Origin: Chrysaora quinquecirrha
Taxonomy: Eukaryota > Cnidaria > Scyphozoa > Semaeostomeae > Pelagiidae
Length of the DNA stretch: 64,000 bases
Direction: 5' to 3'
Assembly: GCA_014526335.1 (NCBI GenBank)
Contig: JACTAT010000026.1
Coordinates: 1,249,565-1,313,564, forward strand
In this document: positions 12,130 through 24,790 of the stretch, in pieces
Numbering within the stretch: the first letter of the stretch is position 1
How the letters are laid out: each line of letters starts with the position of its first letter
The notes under the pieces: model-generated
Databases searched by the model: none
What the model saw: the letters and a program-made list of their open reading frames with translations, nothing else
Told to the model about the DNA's origin: nothing
Made by a program: the position numbers and the translations under genes

Positions 12130-12320
12130 ATTTCAATAATATACAGTCGAACTTCAAATAGCAGCCACTTCCGACAAGTGGTCACCTCCATATAACCGCA
12201 ACTAATCTGCAGTCCCAAACGCTTTCCATAGTATTGTTTAACCTCCGACTAGCGACCACCTCTCAAGAACGGCCACATGACCTTGACCTTGGTCGCTATT
12301 CGGAGGTTCGATTGAACTGC
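12130..12320. repeat. Interspersed GACCACCTC-type repeat
   Basis: AGTCGAACTTC ... GCGACCACCTCTC ... CGGAGGTTCGATTG. The ends are inverted (CAGTCGAACTTC against GAGGTTCGATTG), matching the style of short non-autonomous repeats common in marine invertebrates. Name and class unknown. Confidence 0.5.
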
Positions 12321-14039
12321 CCAAATACGAGTCGAGCCATGTCACTGAACTACCCCATATAGGCTACATTACGTCACAGTTGCAACAACACATGCTGGAA
12401 ACGGGAAACACCATTACAACAACAATTGGGCTCGATCAAAAAAACGGACTGAGCATCTGTAATCTGTTAAGGCATTCATTACATAACTTGAATTTACTTC
12501 TAACTCCTTATTAAGTGATTGTATGCCCCCCTACAAGGACTAGTCTTTTATTTTAAGTATCATGCTACACTAACAAGATAACACTCAATCTTGTGTTCTA
12601 ATGATCTTTTGAATCTGTGTTTTACACTGGGAAAATCTCATGAACATTGTACGTGACAATACAGAATACGAACAAGAATAGAATATACATAATATTATTC
12701 AGAGATGGAATGCTAGTATAAATCAAATTGAATCCATTTAAAATAGAGTTCAAATAACGGGTTAAGCGTTGATCTCTTTAAATGAACTTATTCACAACGT
12801 AAAACCTTAAAGCCAATTACAGTAAGAAGTACAGTAGTTCTGATATGACACGTTTATTGTCTTTTTAGTATCACTAATCGCTGATCATTTGGGTTTGAAA
12901 TTGAATAAGAGGCTGCAGTTGTCAAAACGAGAATGACAGATTCTTCAAGAGAAATCTTGTATACAGTTGCACAATGTTTAAGGGAACCGGCTCGTGATCG
13001 ATGCTTTAGGGTGTAAATTTGAAGCCCCCAGGCTTTCAAACTTCAAGCTTACATTCAAATGTCAGCTACCAATCCTTTCAAAGTGGTTCAATCAGGGTAT
13101 TGGGGGCTTCCAATAGCAGTCTATGGGGGGGGGCAAACTGCAGGTCAACATGAAGCTACAACTACAGCAACTACATGAAGCCCTGGCCTGACAACTTTCA
13201 CAAATAAGGTTGTCGTGCTTATACTAATACGTAATCATCTAGGGACCGCTCAAACCTTGTCTTCATAACCAGCAACGTAACGAAGGTTTTAAGTTTGAAA
13301 GAGGGGGGATTCTGAGTGAAGCCATTCGCATTTGAATCTGTAAACGTTAAGGGAAGCACCAATAACCCATGATCTTCAACACAGTAGCATTTCAGGGTCT
13401 AGAAGCCAAGACTAGCGTACTATTAACTCTATAAGCCTTTTTTTGCTTAAGATCTGGTTAACTATAAGACAAAAGAATTAGAGTCAACCAGAAATGCAGT
13501 CTTAAGCTTGCGTAGGTGGCATACATATATATATATATATGCTATCTAGAACCTAACACGTACAAATACGGTTTCATATGTAAAGATACCCTTTTATGAA
13601 TATCTTGATTTGTTTCCTGCTGAATTAAACTAATTGATAATTCGAAAAGTAATTTGTTTACTTCATTTTGATGATATTAAATATAATCTTCTTATACGGT
13701 TTTTAATTTGTCGCTTCCGGACGGAGGAGTAAATCCGCGCGGCAAAAAGCAAATCCGGATTAAACATTGACATTAATCTTAGGCTAGTCTTGTTAAATTT
13801 ACCAGATCATTTTCAATCGAAATTTACTGAGTCAGAATTAATTTCTTTCTCCGATCACTGATTCATGTTCAAGGTGTGTTTCCTTGATTTCCGAAGGGAA
13901 GAAATAGTTTGCCTTTTTAATATGATTCAATGTTCCGCTCAAAGAATCCGTAGCAGCTCTGACATATGACTCAACGCTCCTTCCAAGTGTGAAATGAAGC
14001 CCTGGGTGTAACTTGCCCAATAACTTCGTAAAGACTAGC

Positions 14040-14400
14040 GATGGTGGGTCTAACTTAAAAACCTATCTGTGCAATAAGTTAAGACTTTGTCAACTCAAAA
14101 ATAAAAGACAAAGAAAAAATAAATAAAAAAAATAGAAAAAAAAATTATGTAGCCTTGGAATTATGTATATATAAATTATAAAAATTATATATATATATAT
14201 CCTGTTAGTCTTAGTTATGCTAATTATCTTGTCTTAAATTAGATATATATTATGTTAATTTTCTTTTATCTTTTAGTTGCGGCCCAAGCTAGGTAAGCTT
14301 CGCTTTTCTTGGGTCGCGTAAAATACATAGTTTTTTTAGACCTTGTATTAATTTGATGTATTTTACAAATAATATTGAATTGAATTGAATTGAACAATTG
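14040..14400 (+). mobile_element. Probable LINE 3' tail
   Basis: A short readable tail (TCTAACTTAAAAACCTATCT...) runs into an A-rich region. It is followed by a hairpin GGCCCAAGC...CTTGGGTCGC and a GTATTTTAC motif, and ends in a (TTGAA)n microsatellite at 14373-14395. This layout is typical of a non-LTR retrotransposon 3' end. No reverse-transcriptase domain remains in this piece. Confidence 0.45.
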
Positions 14401-14951
14401 TCTACGCTTCTGGTTTTCATTATTACAGAAATCTCGGATAGCTCAAAACTTCGTTCGTTTGAGTCCTTTCCCTTCACCCTATCTACTATGAACTCTAGAG
14501 CTCCCATGGCAACTCAAAATATTGTTTAACTCCGAAGATAACTCGAAATCCCTCTGCCTCTTAAAGCCTTGTACTGCCCTTCTCTAGAAAACCCAATCCA
14601 TGAGCACCGAAGCCGTTACTTAGAATTTAGCTACTATAATGTGAACTTTTCCTAATAACTCGAAGCAATGTAACTAATCTTAATCAAGTAGAAACTCTCT
14701 CAGAAACATTCCAATTATTCAACGATGTCCACTCTCTGCTTAAATCTAAGTTCATTGCATCGTTACAGCATACCCTCAAGCAAATGAAGTAACAAATGGG
14801 AAAGATTGATAACTTTGACCCAGGACAATGAGCTATCTGTAAAAGCATTGATATTTTAACAGGTAGTAAAATAACGGAAATCGCAGCATTCCAATGCAGC
14901 GGATCCGCAGAAAAGTGCACACTCGTACACGGTCATAGCCTATATTATACT

Positions 14952-14957
14952 TTTATT
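14952..14957 (-). terminator. Polyadenylation signal AATAAA downstream of the protease
   Basis: TTTATT on the plus strand is AATAAA on the minus strand, about 260 nt beyond the potential TAG stop at 15215-15217 of the serine protease. If used, the protease is a gene on its own. Confidence 0.4.
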
Positions 14958-15214
14958 TATGGCCATTCAAAACAACCTGGCAAGGGCAAGGTCAATATCC
15001 TCCCAAGCCTCCATCAGAGTAAGAGTCCCACTTTATAGCAGAAAAGAAGCTGAAAACTAAACAAACCACAGAAACGAGGCAATTGCTAGGTTGGAAGAAA
15101 CCCTTTCATATTTGCCTATCATATACTATGCAGAAGCAAAGTTGAAAAAATTCGTCTCAGCACACCCTCTCAGCGCTCTCTTACTAACAAAATAAAATAT
15201 AACGAAGGCATTAA

Positions 15215-18200
15215 CTAACCTGGATTCGTGATATCCAAAATCCAATTTGCATATTCTGAAACTTTGACATAAACTCCTGAAAAGCAAAAAATTAACAAAA
15301 ATATAAAAGCATACACGCTTTTTTTATAAGGAACCACTTTATAAGGAACCTACATGTAGAAGGCCCGAAAATTTAAAGAACTTGTACTACTAGAGAGAAA
15401 ATAACTAAAGAACTTTTTATTGTTGAATAGTTTTATCACTGCAAACAATCAAGACTTACAATGCCGGTTCCTTTCATTTGCAGTCGAAAATCACATAAAT
15501 TGTACGTTACGCATGTATCAAATGTTTCCGTGAGTAGTCTCGAGCTTTGCTCACATCTAACTGTCTCTGTATAGTAGTCATGAAACTGAACATGCAGTTA
15601 AAATTCAGGAACTATTAAGGAACTTTTGGAACTACAATCGTCTCAAAAGAAGTCCAAAATAAGGAACTTTAAGAACTAGGCCTTGAGCTAGGTTCTTTAT
15701 AAAAAAAGCGTGTAATCCCCTACAGATCCAGCTTGAAACAAGTCTCGAAGCAATGATACCTCTATAAGCAAACATATGTCATGGGTGTTTGGTTAATAAA
15801 AGTTTTTAACGACACAGTAATTATGTTATCGAAAAACTGAAGTTGTCATTTAGTATTTTTTGCCAGGAGCCATAATTTGAATTTCTTTTTAAAAATGAAT
15901 TTTGTTTTGCATTGCCTTATAGCAATTGGAATGCTATTCCAGATTTTAACACCATTATTAATTATACTATTTTTCTTAAAATTTGTTCTCATAGCAGGCT
16001 GCGAAAGTAAACCAAAAGTTGCTTGTCTTGTTTTTATGCTATGTTTATTCCTTGTCATTTCGAAAAGATTACAAAATTGTTCATCTACATTTTTGTTACA
16101 TATATCATACATAAATTTGGCACATTCATTTTGATAGCAATCGTCAAGACATAACAATTTTGATTTATTGAATAAAGGTTGACTATGAGATGTTTTGGAC
16201 TCAAAATGAATCAGCCTTACAGCGCGCTTCATACTTTTCTTTAAAGGGTCCAGGATACTTTTGTATGTTCCCCCCCAATTTATTATACCATAATTAATGT
16301 GCGGTTGAATAAAAGCATCCAAACGAGGAACAAAAAACAAAAACTGATTCAAAACAAGGGGGAACTTCTTCACTCTCAAATGTGCAAGGATGCGCCCCCC
16401 AATCAGAAACGTAAAATCACCCTTAACTTACATTAGCGTTGTTCCAGTCACTTAGCTATAAAAAATTTCACGGAGAATTCACCAATTATGTATACTCTCA
16501 AAGAAAGCTCATTTACTGTAGGATGAAATTTTACCGTTTTCAGCAGAAAATAGTCTGCTGTTATAGAGAGTATTTGAAGAAAATGCTGCGCATGTAAAAG
16601 GGCAACAAGATAGGTGTCAATTGATAAGCAGAGTAACTCTGGCAAAAAAAGCAATCAAACAGACAACCAACTGACAAACCTTGACATTCGCATAACGGAG
16701 GACTGGGGATAGATCATTCGATGACGTCGACGTAGATCCCCATCCAGCAACAGTGGCCTGAGTACCAGCTTCGCTCCATGAATCATCGGCTGGTGACATG
16801 GCTGGTCGGATTGTCTTGTGTTTTGATGGCCTCGACAAGTACAGCAGAGCCAAATCTGCACCTAAAATAGAAAAATTTTGAAAATGAAAGTTTAGGAATA
16901 GTAGAAATCAATGTGACAGATCGACCAAGGCAGGTGTCGAACTAGTGACCTCCTGGAGTCTTAAGCCAAAGGTCACAGGTTCAAAGGTCAAAGGCTCGAA
17001 GGTTCAAAGGTCACAGGTTCAGAGGTCACAGGTTCAGAGATTACAGGTTCAGAGATCACAGGTTCAGAGGTCATAGGTTCAAAGGTCACAGGTTCAGAGG
17101 TCACAGGTTCAGAGGTTACAGGTTCAGAGGTCCCAGGTTCGAGACTTGTTCTGGTGAAGAGAGTATTTGCTACATACCTTGAAACCCGGTGCCTGCATAA
17201 TTTGGATGAATAAAGATTGCTTTTGCGCGTATTTTTTCCGTATGCTTTCTTTTGTTTATATGTGAATAAATGTTACCAATGTAAACCCAGACTTTCGACG
17301 TATGTTCTCCGCTCGGCAAGCAATGAGCCGCCGTTAGAACCCAGCTAAAAAACGAAAGAGAAACGTAGTTACAAACGCGCGGTTGAAGATTATATCAGTT
17401 GAACGGACAATGTGGCGATGACAAGAGAAAGAAGAAAAACAAGGATTGAGGATGCAAAGAGAAAAAAACCAAGCTACATTAAAATGTTATCAGTTGAACG
17501 GACCGCGCGGTGAGATAGGTGCGACGATGGAAAGAAGCTCTGAAAAGTTCTAAATTTCAAACAGAAGCCAGCTGCACAGCGGGAGCAAAATAATCGCGCG
17601 GTGAGAGATTGGCGACGCGGACACATAACACGTAAAAGGGTAGAGAGCCGTAGTAAGTTCGTGAAATAGTTACGTAAACTGTACACGAAAGCTCTAGGAT
17701 TGATCAAATTTTCGATATCATGAACATGACAATACCTAGAAAGAATTAGCAACAGTTTGGCGAAATTCACACAAACATAAGAAGAAAACTAGACTGAAAT
17801 GTGTGATAGAAGTGAATATCGTCAAAAAGTGGGACATTTCACAAACAACTGTTAATATTGTAAACAAGTGTCTCGCCAATCACTTTTAGCATCTACATGG
17901 TTTGTTGCCAATTATGTGTCTTGCATCCCCATGTAGTAGTCGTGCAAACACTGTTTTGGCGTCTTGCTTGACACCTTTAGACAGATTCTACTTTGAAGAA
18001 AATCTCCGAAATTTGTTCACGTCTATGTCAAGTCTACAGTATTTAACGCCCTTATGTTGATGTTGTCTACACTTCATTCGTGTAGAAATTAGAGCGTTTT
18101 CAAGCCATCTGGGTGTTGGAAAACTAGGACGAAAATCACTGTAGGCGTGGGCGAACAAGGAACCAAAAGGATGGAGCCCTTCAATAAACAAATGCTAGAT

Positions 18201-21200
18201 GACCTAATAAATGTTTTCCACTAATATCTATACAGTACAAATTGCCTCCCTCTTTGGGTCAATTGTTTCTTCTGGTCAAACCCTTACAAATGGTTACAAG
18301 CCATTCTCTTTCCAGAACAGAGTTTGAAGGGGAGTCAAAACTTAGGGACTCCGTCGTTTATATAGTAAGTAAACTTTGGCTTTGGCTATCTTTGCTATTT
18401 CGGAGAATAATGAACAGTAACAGGAGTAGTTGTGTTTCTGGCCCATCTAGCTACCCGAAGTAGGATCTGAATCAGTCCATGACTGGTAAATCGCCTTATC
18501 TTTATCTTGCTGACTTTTTAAATGAAACGTTGTTCAAAGCAGTTAAGGTAACACAGCACTGGCTTTTCCCACAAAAAATAGCAGGAGAGGGAGGGAGAGC
18601 AGAGATTAGGGCGACAGGTTGGGGTTTCAGATGCTATACATAGCGTAAGATTTGAGCAACTAGCTCTGTGATCCTGGAAAGGTCAGCACGGAGGCTGCTT
18701 GCGACTCCATAGAATCAACCGTTGCCACGCCCTTCACCACATTATCGATGGCTATCTTTAATTTTCTAAAAGAAAGAATCTCTAGAATTTGGTAGCCGTA
18801 AAAGGAAAGACTTTCAAGAAAGGATGAGATTGTGGACATTGCCTTGACCTGAGATGTGAAGTTTAGATAAGTGACATGTAACAGTATTTATATTGTTTAT
18901 GATAACGTGAGAGTTAAAGATATAAATCAAAGGGAAATAGATAATTAATCTGATTTTACCAAGCAGCTTATCAACTAACCACTTCATGAAAATCAATTGC
19001 CATTTAACCAGTAGGGATGGCCATTGCAAAGCTTGATCCCAGGGCAGTGACTCGTTTCGTATTCAAAATATGTGTTGGGCATCACCTGGGGGTAGTAGAT
19101 CACTCGATGGGTCATAAAATGCTGGGGCGTTCGTGGCAGAAGCGTTTCATTGCAGCCGAAAAAAGTTTTCTGGTAGTGGCGTTTACTAGCCAGATATACA
19201 CTTGCGGAGCAAACAAGGTAGCGTGGTCAAGGAAAATAAGGACGTGGTCTTACGAACAAGTAACCAAGTCGCACCCTGCGATACTTTTACCTCAAATCTA
19301 GTCTACATTCAAAACTAAACATGGCCGATCTTGGCTTCCCGTGCCCCCCCCTCCTGGCTACACCACTGTCTTCTAGAACAGAAAGAGACCAAGTTAGAAG
19401 AAACGGGCATTGATGCTCTCAAAAAGGCATATAGAAAGGGGTTTTCCTTAATTTTGAAAAAGTTGAGGGCATAGCTCCTTGCCTCCAAGCATCCTATGCC
19501 TATGTCACAGTCAGCGCACGAGAAGCGCGACGTTTAACAATTTGCCATAAAGCACCAAAACGTGCTTATGCCGTGTCGCACGAGTTCTTCCGCATCGACC
19601 ACCCTCAGTCGAGTGATGCATAAAACATAATCATAAATTAGTTGATTATATCATTGGTTTTTCCTTTTATATTTAAGGTTAACAAAATTAGTTAACAAGA
19701 TATAATGACATCTTTTGACCTTAAATCGAATTTAATATGGTTGGGTCTTTTCTCTTTAAACTCTTCACGCCGACATAAGATTCAGGTTGAGATTTAAAAG
19801 CGAAGATGAAATGTGCTTATTCATTAAGTTGATATTAAATCAACGGATTATTTCGAGACCCTTTTTATGAATAGAGGAAAATGAACACAGTTCGGTTATT
19901 TATAGCATTTGAAATCGAGTTTGAAGTTATACTCCACGGGAACCAAAGCATAGGCCTATCGTGTGCATCGCGCGTTTGTAGCATCTGTAGCTAATCTCTC
20001 GACTTATTGCTCGCGTCGTTAGTTTCTGCTGCTCCACCACATCGACACCCCGCTACAGGTACAGTTTGAGCGATCTTATTTTGGTGTTAGCCTCGGTCCC
20101 ATGGAGATAACTGGGACTCGGGTAATAAGTCTTTGATCTCATTTGGATCCGATCCCTTGTACGCCTTTGCAGCTTCGCAAGTTTCTCCATAGAACGAATC
20201 TCAACCCCATTCGGGGTAGATTGTAGTGGCTCCCCGAGACAGGTGGATGAACCCGCGGCAGTCGAGGAGTGATGCGGCCCCTCAGGAAGGCAGCAGAATC
20301 CCAGCAACCAGGAACCCCTGTTCACTAACGAACAGCGAATAGTGTGTAGGCCTAGGCCTATGGAATACGGCACTAACTGGAATCAAAGCCAGTTCAAGGT
20401 GTACGAGATTCCAAGGAGTAAATTGCCTCTCGGTTTTTAAAAAGCAACATAACCTGTCGGTTCAGAAAATCCGGGAAAATCAAATTTGCCGCGCGGATTT
20501 TGAGTTCTGTAAACCTGACAAGTGCGGATCAATTGTTACACTAACTATCACCAGATAATCCAAGGTGTGATTTTCGTAACTTAATAAAAGGTTGTTTATC
20601 CTGTCATCTTTCCGCATTTTGTTGCTAATTGACGTAAACACCTGGCAGTTCATTATCATATGAACCCAAAGGGACCCATTGCACTTCAAATAGGCACTTT
20701 TGAACGTCCATAAGAACACAAGGCCTTTTGAAAGACGTGGAAAGCAGTTAATGACCCACTATACGTTGAATTGAATTGCTATGATAAATGAACAAATTCC
20801 ACGTGTTACTGTTCTGATAGTAGAATGTATAAATTCAAATTCAAGTGCAGAGTACAACGAGCAACTTGTATCGCGAAAATCCGTGTGAAAATGAAATGAG
20901 CAAAAGGTTGGTTGCTTGAATGAAAAATACATGTGTACCTTATTTCCTTTAAAAAACATGGCATAATGACCGAAGGCCCCCTTCGAGGGAAATACTTCTA
21001 CACGCATTTTTTTTTATAAGGAAGTTCGGCTCAGGCTCAGTACTGAAAATTCCTTAACTGACAGCCAAATTTGAGTACTGAAAATTCCTTAGCATCACTT
21101 TTATACTTGTTTCTTAAAAATAAACCTACGGACAAGGGAATATAGGGACATGAATGTATCAGAAGAGGAATAGAAATAAAACTAATTAAACCATTGACAA

Positions 21201-22607
21201 TGAGAGTGTTGCTTGCTCGTTTTATACGTGTAAATGATCAGCTTCATAAGACTTCATCATTTTTAATATAGTCAGATTCCTTAAAAATCTCCGATCTAGT
21301 ACTGGAATTCCTTAAGTTTTTGCCTATCCGAGTACTACCTTCCTTATAAAGCACTTCCTTATAAAAAAAAATGCGTGTATTCTGGCAAATTTTTCTCAAT
21401 GTTCCCCCTTCATCAAATCAATGTTGGTACATACGCAAAACAATTTTTTGTTCGAAACGACATTGTTTACGGGGAGGAGAAGGGTGGGTCGATAGATAAT
21501 CGCAAAACTAATATTTAGGCTGTTCAATACATTTTATCCGCGACTGTAGTTAGTCAATGTTTTATATTTCCCTACCGCGGACATGTGTGCCTGTGTTCGT
21601 GTGTGTAGCCGATTCGACTGAACCTTCAAAAGGCGAACCGAATCGAATTTGTCTGCGTTTGTAAGCCTTTAAAGAAACAGGAACATTATTGATACGGTAA
21701 AACATTAAAAAAAGCAATAAAATGTGTTGTATTTTAATCCGCGCTCAACAAACACACGCTTTTGAGGATTTTGTAAAATCAAGCCGTTGATACGGCTATA
21801 AATTGTTGCATGACATTCATTATTCTTGATTATTGTCTTTAAATTAATAAAACAAAGCGCGATTTTACTTTAATTTACTATTTCAAATGAAACACAAAAG
21901 ACGAGCACAAACCAACACATGATAAAGACGTTTTCAAGTTGTAAAATTTGAATTGCACGATATGAAACCGTCAAAGTTTGGAGAAAATAGGCCTGGAAAG
22001 AAGCATTTTCGGTAGATTTAGTTGTGGAAAGATTTTAAATATCTGTGAATTTGCTAAACCACAGTGTGTTGAAATTCTAGTGAATTTATAATGATAAAAG
22101 TGATGTCAACACGGGCTCATGTTATAGTAGTGATTGTGTTGAGAAAAGAGAGTCAAATTCACGCTAAAAGAACAGCCCCAAAAAGTTCAAAGATTCACGT
22201 AAGATAGGGAATATACATTAGAAAAGAGTGTTTCAAAAGGTTAAGAAACTGCACTGAAAAATTATACGAGAAAAGATGGAAAAATTAATTTGAAAATTCT
22301 CTTACCGAGGGTGTATAAGTGAACCTCCACAAAAATTCGTAACAGAACCAAATTCTTCAGAGCCATTTTTTCTTTTCTTGGAAATTGCATGAAAATATAC
22401 AACCCATGGAAATTTATTCTCTGTAGCTGCAATCCCACCAACAACTCTTTCCCTCAACTTGAAAATTGCTCTTTTATGACGATTTCTCAGAATAAACCGT
22501 TTCAGTCCATCAAAGTGTCTTGGCCAATTCTGTGTTCTTTCATTATTATAACCACAAAAAGCTGTCTCAATGATCAAAACGATATATATGAAAACAGTTA
22601 CCCTCAT
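15215..22607 (-). CDS. Trypsin-like serine protease; catalytic-Ser exon not found
   Basis: Exons in transcript order: 22306-22607, 17178-17344, 16680-16861, 15215-15276. Residues 1-19 from Met 22607 form a signal peptide (MRVTVFIYIVLIIETAF). A basic propeptide follows to R54, then the activation site R|VVGG. Residue 92 onward reads NFCGGSLIHP, the catalytic His is in WVLTAAHC (about H108), the catalytic Asp in ADLALL (about D159), then AGWGS (195-199). The last exon gives GVYVKVSEYANWI near the normal C-terminus and a possible stop TAG at 15215. Phases join perfectly for the first three exons (651 nt). No GDSGG-type exon is visible between 15277 and 16679, where a LINE fragment and a TIR element occupy most of the space. 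An upstream in-frame Met exists at 22673. Secreted S1-family protease or pseudoprotease. Confidence 0.8.
15312..15714. mobile_element. TIR element, TACACG family (copy 1)
   Basis: About 400 bp flanked by TA and bounded by terminal inverted repeats: CACGCTTTTTTTATAAGGAAC at the left and GTTCTTTATAAAAAAAGCGTG at the right. No transposase is encoded. TA flanks fit a Tc1/mariner-type non-autonomous element. It lies in the protease gene where the Ser exon should be. Confidence 0.8.
15846..16379 (-). mobile_element. LINE reverse-transcriptase C-terminal fragment
   Basis: Open frame of 177 residues on the minus strand. It carries the region downstream of the catalytic RT core of non-LTR retrotransposons: HINYGIINWGG, then KSMKRAVRLIHF and later GVKIWNSIP, ending with a natural stop. 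Family knowledge: this arrangement is typical of jockey/CR1-like ORF2 C-termini. The 5' part of ORF2 is absent, so it is a truncated copy. Confidence 0.85.
16960..17150. repeat. 15-bp minisatellite AGGTCACAGGTTCAG
   Basis: About ten tandem 15-bp units with point variants (AGATTACAGGTTCAG, AGGTCATAGGTTCAA). It begins about 100 bp after protease exon 16680-16861 and ends about 30 bp before exon 17178-17344. Each unit contains AGGTCA, the consensus nuclear-receptor half-site. Confidence 0.9.
17345..22305. other. Large first intron of the protease gene
   Basis: Just under 5 kb without a recognisable exon. It contains a TIR element at 21001-21377. It also contains a minus-strand frame around 20053-20373 that looks repeat-derived but that I cannot classify. 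No RNA gene is seen. Confidence 0.5.
21001..21377. mobile_element. TIR element, TACACG family (copy 2)
   Basis: The termini CACGCATTTTTTTTTATAAG and CTTATAAAAAAAAATGCGTG are inverted and flanked by TA on both sides. The interior has repeated AGTACTGAAAATTCCTTA words and no coding capacity. Confidence 0.8.
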
Positions 22608-23355
22608 GGCTACAATTGTGTTATGATCGGTTACTGCTTGAACTGAAGAATAAGGAGCATTTGGCAGACGCATGCTTTATGAATGCAATAAGACGAATGA
22701 CGTGAATATGTCCAACCCCCCTGGCAATGCGGTGTGTGGAAAATTAATTAGAGAACAAAGACCCTCGACAAGTTCCAGCAGAATTTCAAAGAATACTGAT
22801 TGAATTATAGAAAGGATTTTAGCGTTTAATTGCTTGAATTTATTGCCGCAATTTGATATAAATTAAGTTATGAAAAGTCCAAAAGTATTGTCGAGTTGGA
22901 AGGGGTCAAAACATGAGTTTGTAAAATTTTGGATTGGAGAATGCAGAATGGAAGGAGGGACAGAAAGTGTATGAATGAACCCACGATCGTTATCTATGAA
23001 AACATTATCTGGATTTATGGGTGTTTGTTTGTTGATTTGTTTGTTTGTTTGTTTGTTTTGAGATAAACATTAAAGAATTCGCAGGCAGATGTAATGGAAA
23101 TTTAGTAAACAACCAAACAACAGAGGGGGTTGAAAGTGTGATTTTCACATTTAGACGGCAGAGGCTTTGATAAGTGACAGTATGCTTTGATCACGAAATA
23201 TTGATAAAAGTGGAAACATAGTCATGGTGGAAATGATGGGAAAAGTAAAGGCACATTCAAAATTTAAAACCTCTGAGCAGTGCCACAAACTGGGGTCATC
23301 TCAATCTAGAACAAAGAAGAACTGTCTACTACTGTATCGGACTGGGTATGAGTTT

Positions 23356-23635
23356 GGCACTGGCTAAACGATCAAACATTGTTTTGTTTGCTAAACAATT
23401 GAAATCCTTTTGTCAAGCAAAATGTTTAGCCGTTTGACAACGTTGCAAATACAGCAATGCTCCTAATACTCATCAAGCATTCTTTTAATTGCGTCAAAAA
23501 CATCGCGCAACGAATTCTGCTCATGCATATTTCTCAAACAATGGTTGCGGCGTGTCCAAACCTTCAAACATTGCTCGCAAAGCAAATTCCAGAATATATT
23601 TGACAAACAATGTTTGATCGTTATTGGCCAGGGCC
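23356..23635. mobile_element. Short TIR element (ATCAAACATTG family)
   Basis: About 280 bp bounded by GGCACTGGCTAAACGATCAA at the left and a right end whose complement begins GGCCCTGGCCAATAACGATC, both continuing ACATTGTTT. Internal TTTGACAA/TTGCTAAACAA words recur. There is no coding capacity. A related fragment occurs near 50905-51000. Confidence 0.7.
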
Positions 23636-24669
23636 TTAGAATAACTATAAGGGGATATTCCCAGAAGAAATCAAAGGGACAAGGGGGTAATTCTGGACAA
23701 AATCTAAAGGCTATACGGGATATTCTTGTGAACTTCTGGGATAAAGGGAGAAAGCAAAGCATACAGGGGATAAGCGATATGGTAAGGATATGGGATAATT
23801 TGAACCCCCTAATGGGGCCTTCTTTATGCAGAAATTACTGTTTAAAATTTATTTTCAAATTCGATTATCATAAGTGACATTAGTATAATTACCATGCTTT
23901 CAATAAAGTACATTTGATAAGGGAAGTTATGATGATGAAGATGATAATGATAGAGATAATGATTACTGTACACTCGGAACATATGTTCATCTAATGGCTA
24001 TGTGGCACGACAGAACAAGGGGACAGCAATTCTAATGATGGACCATTCCCTGGTTTAAACCCAGATAGGTTACACGTGCTCCTTATAGATGATGAATTGA
24101 TCATTAGATTTTAATTCCTTGCCAAAGTTATATGAAATTTAACTAATTTTTAATTTTAATGACAAATAATTAGGCTATGAACGAAAAGAGTGAAATTAGT
24201 GTAAAAGGCAATTTCCCTTATAGTTTCATTAATTTGATAGAAATAATTTAAGTATTAAAACTGGCTTAATGAACTATTAGATATCCTGTCTATTGAATGG
24301 GTTACGTCAAAGAAAGTGAACACACACACTTTTAAGTAGGGTAGCAACCTTTTAAAGCCATGCCAAACCATTCACCATGTCGAACGCTTTGGAAGGTTCT
24401 TAATCTAAGTGTTGCACACCGCGCATGCTCAGATCCAATGATTCTCTCTGCTCTATTCTGGCCAAATGATCCAGTAGCATACGATACAACCTTTTGAACA
24501 ACCGCATTCAAAGTTAGCCAAACCAGTATTTTCCAAATTGTTGTTCATCCAACATTATTCCATACTTTATTAAAACATCCTTCATCTCTTGCTTTTTCAC
24601 TGTATTTATTCCAGAATGAATGCTCAGCGTAATAGTTTCCCCACATAAGAAAGACGGAAAGTTGAACTA

Positions 24670-24790
24670 ACAGCAGACGTATGGGCAGCCATCTCTAAGA
24701 GATTCGAACCTGGAAAGGGATTCGAACCTGCGACCTGCCCATCATGATACTCTAATGCATTGGTCAACCTATCACCCTATAATCCCACTT
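24670..24790 (-). repeat. tRNA-like SINE fragment (family C, minus)
   Basis: On the minus strand it reads a degenerate A-box (GTGATAGGTTGACCAATG) followed by GGTCGCAGGTTCGAATCCC, a good Pol III B-box, then a second GGTTCGAATC. The acceptor stem does not close, so it is not a functional tRNA. Confidence 0.55.

Noticed and set aside
20053..20373. Minus-strand 106-codon frame in the protease intron
   Set aside because: Composition suggests repeat-derived sequence, but no family motif could be identified; not called.
24690..24760. Possible minus-strand tRNA
   Set aside because: Good B-box but a duplicated T-arm and a non-closing acceptor stem.
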